64,000 nt of DNA, from the NCBI RefSeq assembly GCF_001183545.1, contig NZ_KQ236688.1, positions 2,900,895 through 2,964,894 of the forward strand, read 5' to 3'. The stretch comes from Cellvibrio sp. pealriver. Its GTDB lineage: Bacteria; Pseudomonadota; Gammaproteobacteria; Pseudomonadales; Cellvibrionaceae. Positions 27,631 to 38,355 of the stretch are shown in pieces. Below the pieces are notes generated by a model, which did no database searches, was not told the origin of the DNA, and saw only the letters and a program-made list of their open reading frames with translations. Numbering within the stretch: position 1 is the first letter of the stretch; each line of letters begins with the position of its first letter. The position numbers and the translations under genes are program-made.

Positions 27631-29298
27631 ATGACATCCAGTTTGCTCAACAACCCGCGCAACTATAACCCCTATGATTTGCTGCGCATTTACACCTATT
27701 ACCGCACCCTGCTAGGCAGCGTGTTGTTACTCATGTTTCAAATTGAATTTGCCCCTAAAGTGTTGGGCAATGACAACCCCGAGTTATTTTTTTACACATC
27801 CATCGCCTACACCGCGATCAACTTCATGACGTTAATCGTGATGTGGCGACTGAAATATTCGCCCTCACAACGCCAACTGTTTGGCTCCTTATTAATTGAT
27901 GTGGTCGCGATTGGCGTATTGATGCACTCCAGCGGCGGCGCGATTAGCGGGCTGGGTTATTTATTATTGGTGGCGATTGCTGCGGGCGGAATAATGTTGC
28001 GTGAGCGCATTTCATTTTTCCTCGCCGCCATCACCACTATTGTCGTAATCGGCGAAGGAACATACCGTTTCCTGATTCTCACGCAAGACAATAAAGCGTT
28101 ATTTGCGTCGGGTACATTGAGTGCCCTGGCATTTTTGACTGCGCTACTGTTTCAGCATCTCACTAAAAAAATCCGACTTTCCTATGCTGAAGCAGAGGCT
28201 CAAGCGGAGCATGCGGCGCATTTGCAAAAGCTGGCGCAATTGATTATTGAAAGAATGCGCACAGGCATATTGGTATTGAATAATCGCGCAGAGATAGAGC
28301 TCTGCAATCAGGCAGCATTAAAACTACTGGGCGCACCTCACCCGGCAGCAGGCGAAACATTGCGGCTCGACCGTTTTCCAGAGCTGTATCGCAAACATCA
28401 ATCCTGGCAGCGCCATGCCAATGACCATTCGCCTTTTATAAAAATTGATGGCGACACTACCACCGAAGCAAAAGCCAATTTTGCCTACCTCGAACCAGGC
28501 AACACCGACAATATCCTCGTTTTTCTTGAAGACGTACGCTCACTCAACCAGCAGGCACAGCAACTAAAACTTGCATCACTTGGCCGGCTGACGGCTAGCA
28601 TCGCCCATGAAATCCGCAATCCTTTAGGAGCCATCAGTCACGCCAGCCAATTACTCGGCGAAACCGATACACTTCCTGCCAGCGACCAGCGCTTGCTCGA
28701 TATCATTAATAATCACAGCAAACGCGTAAACCAAATCATCGAAAATATTTTGCAGTTGTCACGGCGACGCCCAACCAAACAAGAACCGATTGATTTACGC
28801 AAGTGGATTCCGGCATTTATTGCCGATTACAAAGCCAGCAAAACCAACGGATACCAGTTGGACATACAACTTCTGGAAAAGAATCTGGGCGAAATCGCCA
28901 GTGATTTTATTTATGATGACATCCATAGTTTTACACGCATGGAAGCAAAGTTTGACATCAGCCAACTGCAGCAAGTATTGACCAACCTATTTGATAACGG
29001 CATTCGCTATAGTCCTGCTATAGAAGGGCGTGCGCAATTGCGAATTGAAATCGGTATTGATGTCACACAGCACCAGCCATACATCCGTGTTATCGACTTC
29101 GGACCAGGCATTAACGCTGATAACTATAAACATTTGTTCGAGCCATTTTTCACAACCGAAAATACCGGTTCCGGCTTGGGCTTATATATATGCAAAGAAT
29201 TGTGTGAGGCCAACCAAGCCATTATTTCTTATAAACGCACCGATAAAGGTGAAAGCTGTTTCCACCTGCAACTGGCACATCCGGAAAAAACATCCTAA
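27631..29298 (+). CDS. pilS: Sensor histidine kinase PilS
   Basis: The sensor of the PilS-PilR pair that controls type IV pilin transcription. It has 555 residues: six predicted membrane segments within the first 190 residues, a short PAS-like part (about 205-310), a HisKA domain with the H-box ASIAHEIRNPLGAISHASQ, and an ATPase domain with NLFDNGIRYSP, DFGPGI and GSGLGLYI. The ATG at 27631 begins the conserved opening MTSSLLNN; the frame continues upstream over nadE without support. pilR follows after 38 bases. Confidence 0.94.
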   Translation: MTSSLLNNPRNYNPYDLLRIYTYYRTLLGSVLLLMFQIEFAPKVLGNDNPELFFYTSIAYTAINFMTLIVMWRLKYSPSQRQLFGSLLIDVVAIGVLMHSSGGAISGLGYLLLVAIAAGGIMLRERISFFLAAITTIVVIGEGTYRFLILTQDNKALFASGTLSALAFLTALLFQHLTKKIRLSYAEAEAQAEHAAHLQKLAQLIIERMRTGILVLNNRAEIELCNQAALKLLGAPHPAAGETLRLDRFPELYRKHQSWQRHANDHSPFIKIDGDTTTEAKANFAYLEPGNTDNILVFLEDVRSLNQQAQQLKLASLGRLTASIAHEIRNPLGAISHASQLLGETDTLPASDQRLLDIINNHSKRVNQIIENILQLSRRRPTKQEPIDLRKWIPAFIADYKASKTNGYQLDIQLLEKNLGEIASDFIYDDIHSFTRMEAKFDISQLQQVLTNLFDNGIRYSPAIEGRAQLRIEIGIDVTQHQPYIRVIDFGPGINADNYKHLFEPFFTTENTGSGLGLYICKELCEANQAIISYKRTDKGESCFHLQLAHPEKTS

Positions 29299-29336
29299 AT
29301 ACTTCGCAACACTTTTTATAAATATCAGGAACCACT

Positions 29337-30740
29337 ATGACCGCAAAGCGCGCACTGATTATTGATGATGAACCTGACATTCGCGAGCTATTGGAAATTA
29401 CCTTGGGGCGCATGCAAATTCATACCGACAGCGCAGCCACAGTCGCGAGCGCCAAGCAGTTATTAGCACAGCATCATTACGACCTATGCCTGACCGATAT
29501 GCGATTACCTGATGGCAATGGACTGGAATTGGTGGAACTCATCCAACAACAGCACCCTCAACTGCCGGTTGCGGTGATCACTGCCCATGGCAGCATCGAT
29601 ACCGCTATTGAGTCAATGAAAGCAGGTGCATTTGATTTTATTTCCAAGCCGGTGGATTTAGCCACGCTGCGCAAGCTGGTAACTACCGCCATCGAATCAA
29701 GTCAATACACTCCTCCACCGCTACAAAAAACTACGCCCATTATTGGTGAGTCAAAAGCGATTCAGGATTTAATCCGCAGCATTGAAAAACTGGCGCGATC
29801 CCAAGCTCCGGTTTATATCAGTGGCGAATCAGGCTCGGGCAAAGAGTTGGTTGCGCACTCTATTCACGATCTGGGCCCACGTGCCAGCAAACCCTTTATT
29901 GCGGTTAACTGCGGCGCAATCCCACGTGAACTGATGGAGAGTGAATTTTTTGGCCACAAGAAAGGAAGTTTTACCGGCGCACATCAAGACAAAATAGGAT
30001 TATTCCAAGCAGCAGAAGGAGGCACTTTATTTTTTGATGAAGTCGCTGATTTGCCACTGGATATGCAAGTAAAACTCTTGCGTGCCATTCAGGAAAAATC
30101 CATCCGGCCTGTAGGTGCTGCGGACGAAATTACTACCGATGTACGCATTCTTTGCGCAACACATAAAAATTTGGAAGTTGAGGTCAAAGAAGGCCGTTTC
30201 AGACAGGATTTATTTTATCGCTTGAATGTAATTCAACTGGCCGTCGCACCACTGCGTGAAAGGCGGGAAGATATTGCATTACTGACGCATCACTTACTGC
30301 AAAAGTTAGCAAACGATATTGGACTGGACGTACCCACACTGTCTGCCGACGCACAAAAGCTATTAAACAATTATCACTTTCCAGGCAACGTGCGCGAACT
30401 GGAAAACATTCTGGAGCGGGCATTTACACTTTGCGATAGCAATGTCATCGACGTTCAAGATTTGCAATTGCGCGATCAGGGGAATTCTTTCGCCTCAAGC
30501 GAAGAAAAAACCTATTCACAAAAAACTACTCAGCGCTCTAACAATCATTCAGTAGATTATCCTGCTCGCTGCGCAGAATATTCCTCTCTGGATGAATACC
30601 TTCAGGATGTTGAAAAAGAAATTTTATGCCATGCGTTGGAGCAGGCGAAATGGAACAAAACACTGGCAGCGAAACATCTTGGAATTACATTCCGCTCGCT
30701 CCGTTATCGCTTGCAAAAATTAGGATTGGATGATGAATAA
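29337..30740 (+). CDS. pilR: Sigma-54-dependent response regulator PilR
   Basis: An NtrC-type regulator of 467 residues. The receiver domain (1-120) has the acidic pair at IIDDEPD and the phospho-acceptor Asp in [13 protein letters not shown]. The AAA+ domain (about 140-375) has Walker A GESGSGKE, the sigma-54 contact loop GSFTGA and Walker [10 protein letters not shown]. The C-terminal Fis-type helix-turn-helix ends [24 protein letters not shown]. It activates pilin promoters with RpoN in pseudomonads. It lies directly before the divergently read minor-pilin operon. Confidence 0.95.
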   Translation: MTAKRALIIDDEPDIRELLEITLGRMQIHTDSAATVASAKQLLAQHHYDLCLTDMRLPDGNGLELVELIQQQHPQLPVAVITAHGSIDTAIESMKAGAFDFISKPVDLATLRKLVTTAIESSQYTPPPLQKTTPIIGESKAIQDLIRSIEKLARSQAPVYISGESGSGKELVAHSIHDLGPRASKPFIAVNCGAIPRELMESEFFGHKKGSFTGAHQDKIGLFQAAEGGTLFFDEVADLPLDMQVKLLRAIQEKSIRPVGAADEITTDVRILCATHKNLEVEVKEGRFRQDLFYRLNVIQLAVAPLRERREDIALLTHHLLQKLANDIGLDVPTLSADAQKLLNNYHFPGNVRELENILERAFTLCDSNVIDVQDLQLRDQGNSFASSEEKTYSQKTTQRSNNHSVDYPARCAEYSSLDEYLQDVEKEILCHALEQAKWNKTLAAKHLGITFRSLRYRLQKLGLDDE

Positions 30741-30761
30741 AGCCGCTTTAAAAGCGGCTTT
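30740..30761. terminator. Bidirectional terminator between pilR and pilE
   Basis: AAGCCGCTTT and AAAGCGGCTT form an inverted repeat with a 2-base loop. It begins at the last base of the pilR stop codon and lies between two convergent genes. The flanking T-runs are short. Confidence 0.7.
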
Positions 30762-30771
30762 ATTCATCAGA

Positions 30772-31197
30772 TTACTTCCAACACTCTTCCGGTGCTTTTG
30801 CGCCAGTGTGCTCAAGGGTCAACTCATTGCATCCACCCTCAGTGTCTTCAGTCTGCGGCGATTTGATTGCTGTCGCCTTTAAACTGTAGGTTGTTGCCTC
30901 TGAACTGGCGGTATGGCTAATAGTGATTTTATAAAAACCAGTACCGGGGGTAATAACGCCCCCATCTTTCAGGTCTTTATACACAGCGCAATTTGTTTCA
31001 TCATTAAATCGGGTATACGACGTATAACAACGCTGCAACCGTTGGGACAAACTCATTAACTCAGCTTTTGCTTCGGCACGATTACTTTTTCGCACCGAAG
31101 ACAAATATGACGGGTATGCAATTGCCACTAGAACTCCAACAATCACCACTGCAATCATCAGCTCAATTAATGTAAAGCCATGCGTATTTTTTTTCAT
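30772..31197 (-). CDS. pilE: Minor pilin PilE
   Basis: A type IV pilin-like protein of 141 residues. The leader MKKNTHG is followed by the PilD cleavage and N-methylation site FTLIELMIAVV (Gly before Phe, Glu at +5) and a 25-residue hydrophobic helix. Cysteines near the C-terminus (GGCNELTLEH, PEECWK) could form the pilin disulphide loop. The ATG at 31197 is preferred to an in-frame TTG four codons upstream. Last gene of the minor-pilin operon, 13 bases after pilY1. Confidence 0.9.
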   Translation of the reverse strand: MKKNTHGFTLIELMIAVVIVGVLVAIAYPSYLSSVRKSNRAEAKAELMSLSQRLQRCYTSYTRFNDETNCAVYKDLKDGGVITPGTGFYKITISHTASSEATTYSLKATAIKSPQTEDTEGGCNELTLEHTGAKAPEECWK

Positions 31198-31210
31198 ATT
31201 CAAATCCAAT

Positions 31211-34200
31211 TTATTGCAGCTGACGCCATGATTGACGGCCTTCTATTGGCGCAGGCAATGAGAGATCTTCAGTTTCTATCTTCCCTAAAGAACTATTTTT
31301 AATAATATTGCCGATATCGCCACTCAAGGTCGCATTCAAATTACCCAGAATCAAATAATCAGCATAGGTCATTTCTTTGAGTATATTCACTCCCACATAG
31401 CGATCACCAATCGCAGGAACTTCCATCAGCCAACTATTACCGCCATATTTACACGCATGGTTGGACGGAATTAAGGTTGGGAAAATCAGTTTATCAAACA
31501 GCAATATCGCCTTCGTTGTTACACGCTCGCCCTGAGCACCCGTATCATCAAAATCCAACACCCACCCATTTTGAGTTCTCCAATCAGGATTCTGGTCTTT
31601 ATCCAACTCACGCTTCGGTTTTGACGAATAGGTAGTGTTCATTGTTTTTTTACGCAAACTGGAAAGGCTGACTTTAGAGCCGATATCCGCTATTGCATAG
31701 AAGCTATGCTTAACACTGCCGACTGCGTCATCACCATCATCGTAATATTTGCCCGTTCCAAAATACACCATGGTTTTATAATCTTTGGGAACGTTAATAC
31801 CTAAAGTTGGTGCAGCGGTAATGGGTTGCGCTTTTGTGCCATCTTTTGCCTCAAAAAGCTTATAAGCCAACTTCCAATTACTTACGTCATTAGAATCATT
31901 TTTGTCTGCATCGTAAAGATCAAAGCGCCATAAGTTACCATCGATGTCACCAGCATAAACCTGCAGCGCACGCCCCAAGGAATCAACCTGCAATGTGGGC
32001 GCAGACAAGCCAGTTCCCGCACCTGTATCGATTACTTTTGAATAACTTGAATTCAAAGGCTCCTCGAGATCAATCACAAATAGACTGGAATTACCGCCAC
32101 TGCTATCGCCATTACCAAAAATCATTGTCCAGCGACCATTTTTCATGGGAGCAATAATCGGTTTACCTAACACGTAACCCATTTTAGGGTAATCTGTATC
32201 ACTCAATTCAAATAGCAGTTTGGGTGTTGCATCAGTCACATCCAATGCATACACACCGCGTCCACCGGCCCCCAAAGTGCCAACCACAATCCTGCGCCAT
32301 TCTCCTTTGTAAAAAACATCACTATAGGTTAATGGCCCATCCACTATGTACTTATGTGCACTTGCACCCAAGGTGTAATTAGGAGCCGTGATGGCAGCAA
32401 TTTTCGCAAAGGCACCATTGGGAATAAATGCAAATTCCTCTTCCATGGTTTTGGCATTAAAGGCGTGAACCATACCGTCATTAGCGCCCACCATGACCAA
32501 CTCAGCAAACCCAGGCGTTGTTCCACTACCCACTTTATCGCTTAAAAACTCTCTGTAAGTAGCGCCTGCATCACCAGGTAAATTGCTGTAACGAAAGTTT
32601 CTTGAGCCAACATACACAGGGTTTGAATTTACTATATCGCCCAGTATATTTCGATCATCGCCTTGGCCTCTATTTCTGAGGATACTCGCCGTTGTTTTCT
32701 TTGATTCTTCATAAGTGTCACTGCCGGTTATCCAGTCAGCGCGCTTTTGTGCGTTGGTAAAATCACTACCTTCTGATGCAAGCTTCAAGGCAGCCTGCTG
32801 CGTAGCAGTTAATGCACTCCAAGAAAACGAAACCAAATTGTTATTTTTATTAAAGTAAATATTTCTTCCCTCAGGCGACTGCTGCATGCTTCCTTCGCAT
32901 AAAACACCAGTACCAGTAGCATCCCTGATGGTTGAGGTACAGAGTTCAGGTTTATCATCTAACACATCTGATTCAAACGTGTAGCCAAGCAAGCTTCCGG
33001 TCCAGTCTGAGCTATTAAATTGTGCTTGATAAACAAATGACCCCTCGCTAACGCGTGCGCTAACAGTCGCCACTGAGGATGCGGCACCTATACCCGCTGC
33101 AATGTCATTCATTACACTTTCCAGAGAGTCTTTTAATGCTCTAGGATCTGTCGCATAAAAATATGAATCAGATACATCCCTATCTTTAATCTTGGCGGTC
33201 AAATATTTATTGTCGAAAGTCGCTTTTTCTTTTGCTGCAGACGCTTTCGCTGCTGCCTCAAACGCTGTGGAATAACCGCCCCATTTTGCCGCCAGCTCCA
33301 ATGGCGTCTTTAAAAATTGAGCATTAGTATCGGTATCGGTATCGGTAGCATCTTTTTCCCCTATGCGATATCTCTTTTGAGGGGTATTGGCTAAGTTATC
33401 GCAAGCTTTATTTTGCTCGTTTTTTGCATTACAGGTACATTTATCTGCCACATCACAATATGTCCCTTCCTCAGTAAAATCGACAATACCCGAATGTACT
33501 TTCCAGCCATCCTCAGCGGTTCCACTGATCACATAACCGAACCCCATGGGTGCACCTGTCGAATAGGTATATACCCTTGATGTAACACGAGCTTCAGCAC
33601 TATCCACTTCGATATCCAGTGTACCCCATACATCCTGGTCAAAATCCAATCCCTGCTCAGCGGATTCCCAGTTAACATAAAGCTTCGCTTTATTCACAGT
33701 ATTCGACTTTTCGATATCACTACTTACAATTTTGAAACCGACGATTGCACAATTGCCTTCTCTTTCTTCTTTAGCAACCGTTACACCATCTACTATTTTT
33801 GTCATACGGTTGCTTTTACATGCAGGCAAAACTTCAACTGTTTTATCGGAACCCGGAACAGGAATTTTAATGGATGGAACAGCAGGAGCCAAAGCAACAC
33901 CAAATGTCCGAACGGTTTGGTCCCCTGTTATTGCAGTATTGATGTCATTTTGACGGGCAAAATAAGAGAGCCCAGCTATACCATAGCCCCCTTTAAGACG
34001 GGGCGCATCCGGGCAAGTGCCGAAGAGCTCCGACAACGCTGAATATTTTTTCCCCGTACAAATTCCATCTTTCTTGGTTGCATTAGTTCCCATAAAATAA
34101 TTACCCGATAAATTTTCATGCGTAGCATTGCCAATTTTATTAGTCCACTCATTGAGATCGGATAGATTAATACCAGTACCACTCAACTCATCATCATCAT

Positions 34201-35656
34201 AAGAAGAGCTGGAAGCATTAAACTGAATAATATTCAATGGGGCACAATAATTCGCTTCAGTAACAGGTTTGGTTCCCCATGCGATAGTATTAAGCCCTGC
34301 AATTCTAGCGCTATCATCTGCGGCAAATGCGCTGGTTGCTGTTGAGCCCGCCAGATAACGCAACGACTCCAAATATATTTCAGACTGCGGATTGCCCCAG
34401 TTACTACATTTACCATTCGCAAAACCGGATATAAGGTTGGGGCAACTATCATTGTCGGTACCATCAGAATAAGTGCCCGCGCCATAGTCATAACCGTAAA
34501 TGCGCAAAACATCTAAGGTTTTAATGGCACCTGCTACACCGGTAAATGTGCCATTTGTGGTTGCATTGATTTCAGCTGACATATTTCCTATTGCTTTACG
34601 TAATACGCCACCCGACTTGTTTTTACCGTAGGAACCGGTCATCAAACCAAAATTAATTCGATTGGTCTCACCAAACTGCTGGAATAAACCGACAGGTTTC
34701 TTTGTACTTCCTGCTGCTGGGTATTGTTTACAATCTGCTTCTTCCAAACCGGCAACACATACTTTGACCCGCGCAACATACTCACCTTGTATGTGACTAG
34801 ATCCTGCCGTCGGCGCATTGGCATAGGCGTTGATCCCTGAACCGCCTGGATCGTTAAAATTTGGAGCGCCGTCAAATCTGCACTGCCAACGTTCGTTACT
34901 TGCCCACAAGGAATAATTTCCTTTGACAACTCTCAATAGAGGAGGGCTTTTTAATTTTTGGGAAATATTCGTGCCCGTATCAGTGTCTGCAGTGGTATTA
35001 CAAATCGTTATTCCCGTTGCAGGCGTGCCCTTCTGCATTTTAGGGACCTCATCAAATGGTGTGAGCTTATCAATGTCATCACCATCATAAAATTTTGCAA
35101 AAGAGTGGGCATCATGCGGCAAGAAGGCACGCTCTAACACAGTTTCGGAGGCGGTATCTGTAGAGCGATAACCACCATAAAGTATTTTACGAACCGCATC
35201 TATTCTGGTCATTGATGCCCAGTTAAGAAAGTTACCACTCCACTCATTACCGCCGGAGGTGCAGTAATGGTCGCTATCGGCAGCATCGTGTGGTTCAAAA
35301 CGGTTGTTATCGGTGGAGTATATGTAGCATTTTTTGCTGTCGAAATAGCCGTAGTACTCATACTTCGGAATGTAAGTAGTATCTGGAATGCCGTCTTTCT
35401 CTCCACCGGTTGGATTGGTGATATCACTGTAATCATCGTAGACTTTGAAATAGAGTTGATGATCTCGCGAGAGATTCAACATCATGATCGGCGTTACAGG
35501 GTTCGTTTGAAACAATGGGGCTTGTGCGGGAATTGAATGCGCCGTATGTGCAATTGACATTGCAAAAAACGCAACCACAGAAGCCACGCCCATTCGAGGC
35601 AAACAACATTTTTCGGCAAGTTTGCGCACAGCAGCTTTCGTTTTGTTGATTAACAT
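31211..35656 (-). CDS. pilY1: Type IV pilus tip-associated protein PilY1
   Basis: A secreted 1481-residue protein of the PilC/PilY1 family that acts at the pilus tip in adhesion, surface sensing and pilus extension. Signal peptide to about residue 42. The N-terminal half is variable and rich in Cys, Gly and Asp. The C-terminal third is the conserved beta-propeller, starting near VMVGANDGMVHAFNAKT and including GTLGAGGRGVYALDVTD and a calcium-type loop near AGDIDGNLWRFDL. I see no clear MIDAS (DxSxS) of a VWA domain. GGAG lies 7 bases before ATG. Confidence 0.93.
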   Translation of the reverse strand: MLINKTKAAVRKLAEKCCLPRMGVASVVAFFAMSIAHTAHSIPAQAPLFQTNPVTPIMMLNLSRDHQLYFKVYDDYSDITNPTGGEKDGIPDTTYIPKYEYYGYFDSKKCYIYSTDNNRFEPHDAADSDHYCTSGGNEWSGNFLNWASMTRIDAVRKILYGGYRSTDTASETVLERAFLPHDAHSFAKFYDGDDIDKLTPFDEVPKMQKGTPATGITICNTTADTDTGTNISQKLKSPPLLRVVKGNYSLWASNERWQCRFDGAPNFNDPGGSGINAYANAPTAGSSHIQGEYVARVKVCVAGLEEADCKQYPAAGSTKKPVGLFQQFGETNRINFGLMTGSYGKNKSGGVLRKAIGNMSAEINATTNGTFTGVAGAIKTLDVLRIYGYDYGAGTYSDGTDNDSCPNLISGFANGKCSNWGNPQSEIYLESLRYLAGSTATSAFAADDSARIAGLNTIAWGTKPVTEANYCAPLNIIQFNASSSSYDDDELSGTGINLSDLNEWTNKIGNATHENLSGNYFMGTNATKKDGICTGKKYSALSELFGTCPDAPRLKGGYGIAGLSYFARQNDINTAITGDQTVRTFGVALAPAVPSIKIPVPGSDKTVEVLPACKSNRMTKIVDGVTVAKEEREGNCAIVGFKIVSSDIEKSNTVNKAKLYVNWESAEQGLDFDQDVWGTLDIEVDSAEARVTSRVYTYSTGAPMGFGYVISGTAEDGWKVHSGIVDFTEEGTYCDVADKCTCNAKNEQNKACDNLANTPQKRYRIGEKDATDTDTDTNAQFLKTPLELAAKWGGYSTAFEAAAKASAAKEKATFDNKYLTAKIKDRDVSDSYFYATDPRALKDSLESVMNDIAAGIGAASSVATVSARVSEGSFVYQAQFNSSDWTGSLLGYTFESDVLDDKPELCTSTIRDATGTGVLCEGSMQQSPEGRNIYFNKNNNLVSFSWSALTATQQAALKLASEGSDFTNAQKRADWITGSDTYEESKKTTASILRNRGQGDDRNILGDIVNSNPVYVGSRNFRYSNLPGDAGATYREFLSDKVGSGTTPGFAELVMVGANDGMVHAFNAKTMEEEFAFIPNGAFAKIAAITAPNYTLGASAHKYIVDGPLTYSDVFYKGEWRRIVVGTLGAGGRGVYALDVTDATPKLLFELSDTDYPKMGYVLGKPIIAPMKNGRWTMIFGNGDSSGGNSSLFVIDLEEPLNSSYSKVIDTGAGTGLSAPTLQVDSLGRALQVYAGDIDGNLWRFDLYDADKNDSNDVSNWKLAYKLFEAKDGTKAQPITAAPTLGINVPKDYKTMVYFGTGKYYDDGDDAVGSVKHSFYAIADIGSKVSLSSLRKKTMNTTYSSKPKRELDKDQNPDWRTQNGWVLDFDDTGAQGERVTTKAILLFDKLIFPTLIPSNHACKYGGNSWLMEVPAIGDRYVGVNILKEMTYADYLILGNLNATLSGDIGNIIKNSSLGKIETEDLSLPAPIEGRQSWRQLQ

Positions 35657-35668
35657 ATGTCTACTCCA

Positions 35669-36223
35669 TTAATCAGGAATGCGTTTTAAATACGATTGGA
35701 GAATTACAACAGTATCCGTGCTTGCACCAACCCCACGAGCAGATGCGCGATAAGGAACGGTTTCAAAAGAAAGGCTTTCCTGATCTATTCCACTGCCTGA
35801 AATAGCTGCCTCTTTGCCAATATCAGAGTTCAGTTCTTCCACTATGTATACCGGTTCACTGGCAACCCATGTTAAGTCGGATGTTATTTTTTTGACCCAA
35901 TTCGTTTCATCGGCCCACTTTTCATCGGTAAACGAAGCAACAGAATCTGCAGGTGTTTTATTCAAGTCGAAATGCAAACCATCTTTTCCATTAAAAAGCG
36001 GCAGCGCCGCCTGCATAACAACAGACTCACCTTGCCGCAAAGCAGATTCAGCAGCCTGGAAAGCAATATTTCTGTCGCGCATGTTTCCCGCCATTCCTTC
36101 CTGCAATCCAGTTCCCCGAATAGCAGCAAGACTCACAATGGCAATCAAAAGCACCATTATCAACCCTACCAGCAACACAGCTCCGTTTTCATTTGCCTTG
36201 GGCGATTTTGCTGAAAACTTCAT
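35669..36223 (-). CDS. pilX: Minor pilin assembly protein PilX
   Basis: A 184-residue pilin-like protein. The N-terminal segment ENGAVLLVGLIMVLLIAIVSL resembles PilX rather than classical pilins, lacking the usual Glu5. It is followed by the family block GMAGNMRDRNIAFQAAESALRQGE. It forms part of the minor-pilin priming complex with PilV, PilW, PilE and FimT/U. It sits 12 bases before pilY1 and 19 bases after pilW. Confidence 0.9.
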   Translation of the reverse strand: MKFSAKSPKANENGAVLLVGLIMVLLIAIVSLAAIRGTGLQEGMAGNMRDRNIAFQAAESALRQGESVVMQAALPLFNGKDGLHFDLNKTPADSVASFTDEKWADETNWVKKITSDLTWVASEPVYIVEELNSDIGKEAAISGSGIDQESLSFETVPYRASARGVGASTDTVVILQSYLKRIPD

Positions 36224-36242
36224 ACTAAATACCTATTTCCGA

Positions 36243-37289
36243 TTAATTTTCACGACTACGAATACCAATAGTGGTCGTAAACACCTGACGTAAGTAGCGA
36301 TCGTCCGGATCTGCCTCTGCAGGGTCAACCAATACATCACCAAATGTGTAAGACTGCGGATCTTCTTGCACATTGTTTTCCAAACTGCGAACTAACAATT
36401 CAACTCTAACCGAATTAATTAATGGCCATTCTGTAGCATCAATGTCTGCAGCAAGACTATAAGTAGGGTTTGGATTAACAATCGTTGCTCTTGGTGCGTA
36501 TGTAATGCGCATCCGTTCAACACCTTCGAGCAATTCAAGAGCATTCTCATCATTTTTTCTTTGCCACAAACTTGGCTGACCACCAGCCCCCTCGGCAATA
36601 AAATAAACGGTAGTGGTAACAGGAGCGACTTCTCCTTCAGAGAAAATCTCCAGCTGTTTTGCGGCATCACCCCCCCATCCCGGGGCATGGGTAATCGTCA
36701 GTGTATTTGCAGCAACCGATAAATCTGTTACCTGAAAAACGCGCGACGAGTAACAATCACTCACAATCACGGCTTTGTTTTTACAAATATCACCCACGCA
36801 ATTGTCAGTTACTGCAGTTGCGCTGGTATAAGCAAAAACCTGAGTGCCATTACTGGTGTTATTGACTGGAAAACCAACATCAGCTGCGGAGCGTAAAACA
36901 ATAATACTTTCGTCTTCATCTATCCTTTCTTCTGCAAGCCCCAGATCTTCCTCTGCGCCATTGGGCAAATCCTCTGCAGAATCATATCCCCTCACACCTT
37001 CAGCGAAATCAGTGTGAAGACCACCAAGATCCAAGTCACCATCCTGCAAAATCACGTTGTTAGTCGCAGGGTCGGAGCGCAAACAACCATAGCGTGCAGC
37101 AGCACGTATATCACGCGACATAAATTCAATGCCCAATCGCCCTGTTTCCTGAATTCTGGACATGCCTTGCTGGGTGATAAATACCCTCTTGCTCGATAAA
37201 AACATCTGCACCACACCGGCCATTAATACCAAGCCTAATGTAATAGAGATCATCAACTCCACTAGGGACAATCCTGCCTGCTTGCGCAT
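36243..37289 (-). CDS. pilW: Minor pilin assembly protein PilW
   Basis: A 348-residue pilin-like protein with the prepilin motif KQAGLSLVELMISITLG (Gly/Leu cleavage, Glu at +5) and the PilW block RIQETGRLGIEFMSRDIRAAARYGC. The ATG at 37289 lies 9 bases after a GAGG ribosome site. A GTG one codon earlier is a weaker choice, and a TTG at 37304 overlaps the end of pilV. Part of the priming complex for type IV pilus assembly. Confidence 0.91.
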   Translation of the reverse strand: MRKQAGLSLVELMISITLGLVLMAGVVQMFLSSKRVFITQQGMSRIQETGRLGIEFMSRDIRAAARYGCLRSDPATNNVILQDGDLDLGGLHTDFAEGVRGYDSAEDLPNGAEEDLGLAEERIDEDESIIVLRSAADVGFPVNNTSNGTQVFAYTSATAVTDNCVGDICKNKAVIVSDCYSSRVFQVTDLSVAANTLTITHAPGWGGDAAKQLEIFSEGEVAPVTTTVYFIAEGAGGQPSLWQRKNDENALELLEGVERMRITYAPRATIVNPNPTYSLAADIDATEWPLINSVRVELLVRSLENNVQEDPQSYTFGDVLVDPAEADPDDRYLRQVFTTTIGIRSREN

Positions 37290-37300
37290 CACGTTAATCC

Positions 37301-37777
37301 TCAAAGCCTCGCCTTGTAGCTAAAAGTGGTTTTGTCTTCTGACTCTTCATCAGAGCTATTTATTTCATCCCACTCAATGGTAATTTCACAAATTCTATTG
37401 CCATCATCACACTCAATCGCACCTGTTCCATTAGGCAGACTCGATGCTATGTTTTTTCTCCAGTGATACAGATCAACTGCAGACATAGGCTCTGTTGGCG
37501 GTTCGGATTCCTCAAATGCGGCTTTCTCGATCGTGTATTTAGATAAGTTCTCGCGTGCATCACTAATACGTGAATTGTTAATTCGGATTCGCTCCAAAAT
37601 ATCGTAGGCATATATATTTGCTTGCGAGCGGAAATAGGCCCCCTGATTAAACTGTAGTGATTTAGTCTGCAATGCAGACAACGCGATCAGCGAGGTAGAT
37701 AAAATCAGCAGAGTCACCAAAACCTCTATAAGCCCAACTCCGCGCTGGGAGCATGAAGATGCCTTATTCATATCCAT
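37301..37777 (-). CDS. pilV: Minor pilin PilV
   Basis: A 158-residue pilin-like protein with the prepilin motif SQRGVGLIEVLVTLLILS and the PilV block LQTKSLQFNQGAYFRSQANIYAYDILERIR. The start at 37777 lies 4 bases after GGAAGG; the second ATG, two codons on, is also possible. An upstream frame reaches back into fimT and is rejected. It lies 17 bases after fimT and 11 bases before pilW. Confidence 0.9.
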   Translation of the reverse strand: MDMNKASSCSQRGVGLIEVLVTLLILSTSLIALSALQTKSLQFNQGAYFRSQANIYAYDILERIRINNSRISDARENLSKYTIEKAAFEESEPPTEPMSAVDLYHWRKNIASSLPNGTGAIECDDGNRICEITIEWDEINSSDEESEDKTTFSYKARL

Positions 37778-37794
37778 ACTACCTTCCACTCTAC

Positions 37795-38355
37795 TTAAGT
37801 AACCGGACATGCCTTGCGCTCCAAACTGACCAACCCCGATAAACCTATGGTAATTTCCCAGGCCGCATCGCCCGTACAATCCTGAAATTTCGATTCAATA
37901 ATAATTGGGTTTTCATCTATGCGTGCCAAGGTGCCTATATTGGTGTAGCGCACAAAAGTAACATCGCTTCCACCTCTGGTTACTTTTATCTCTGCACGAG
38001 GATCCTGCTTTCCCCATACCTTCAATACTGTACTCTCACTGTGAGAGGCATCGGTGAGTACGGGCGTAGACTCTTTATCACTTGTAGCGTGATCTACAAC
38101 CACAATAAAACCATCTACCCAATTACCGCTGCACGAAGCGCCGTCATCGCTTGCACACAGCGTGACTCTTTTGCTTCGTTTGACCGCTTCCAGACGGGCA
38201 AAATTAATTGCTGATGCAAAATCTTCACCGAGTGCTACTGCGCGATTATTCAGCATCTGCGAATTAAAGCTCGGAATCGCCATCCCCAACACAATTGCGG
38301 TAACAACCAATGTCACCAACAACTCAATCAACGTAAAACCTCTGTATGAATACAT
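37795..38355 (-). CDS. fimT: FimT/GspH-family pseudopilin, first gene of the minor-pilin operon
   Basis: A 186-residue pseudopilin. Leader MYSYRG is followed by FTLIELLVTLVVTAIVLGMAIPSF and the GspH/FimT core (SAINFARLEAVKRSKRVTLC...), with cysteine pairs in the globular domain. It begins the order fimT-pilV-pilW-pilX-pilY1-pilE, the arrangement known from pseudomonads (where fimT and fimU lead the cluster). FimU is an alternative name, since both belong to one family. A second, divergent copy of the family lies at 38563. Confidence 0.88.
   Translation of the reverse strand: MYSYRGFTLIELLVTLVVTAIVLGMAIPSFNSQMLNNRAVALGEDFASAINFARLEAVKRSKRVTLCASDDGASCSGNWVDGFIVVVDHATSDKESTPVLTDASHSESTVLKVWGKQDPRAEIKVTRGGSDVTFVRYTNIGTLARIDENPIIIESKFQDCTGDAAWEITIGLSGLVSLERKACPVT

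Noticed and set aside
31211..35656. A von Willebrand A domain with MIDAS in PilY1.
   Set aside because: I could not find a clear DxSxS motif in the N-terminal half, so the domain is not claimed.
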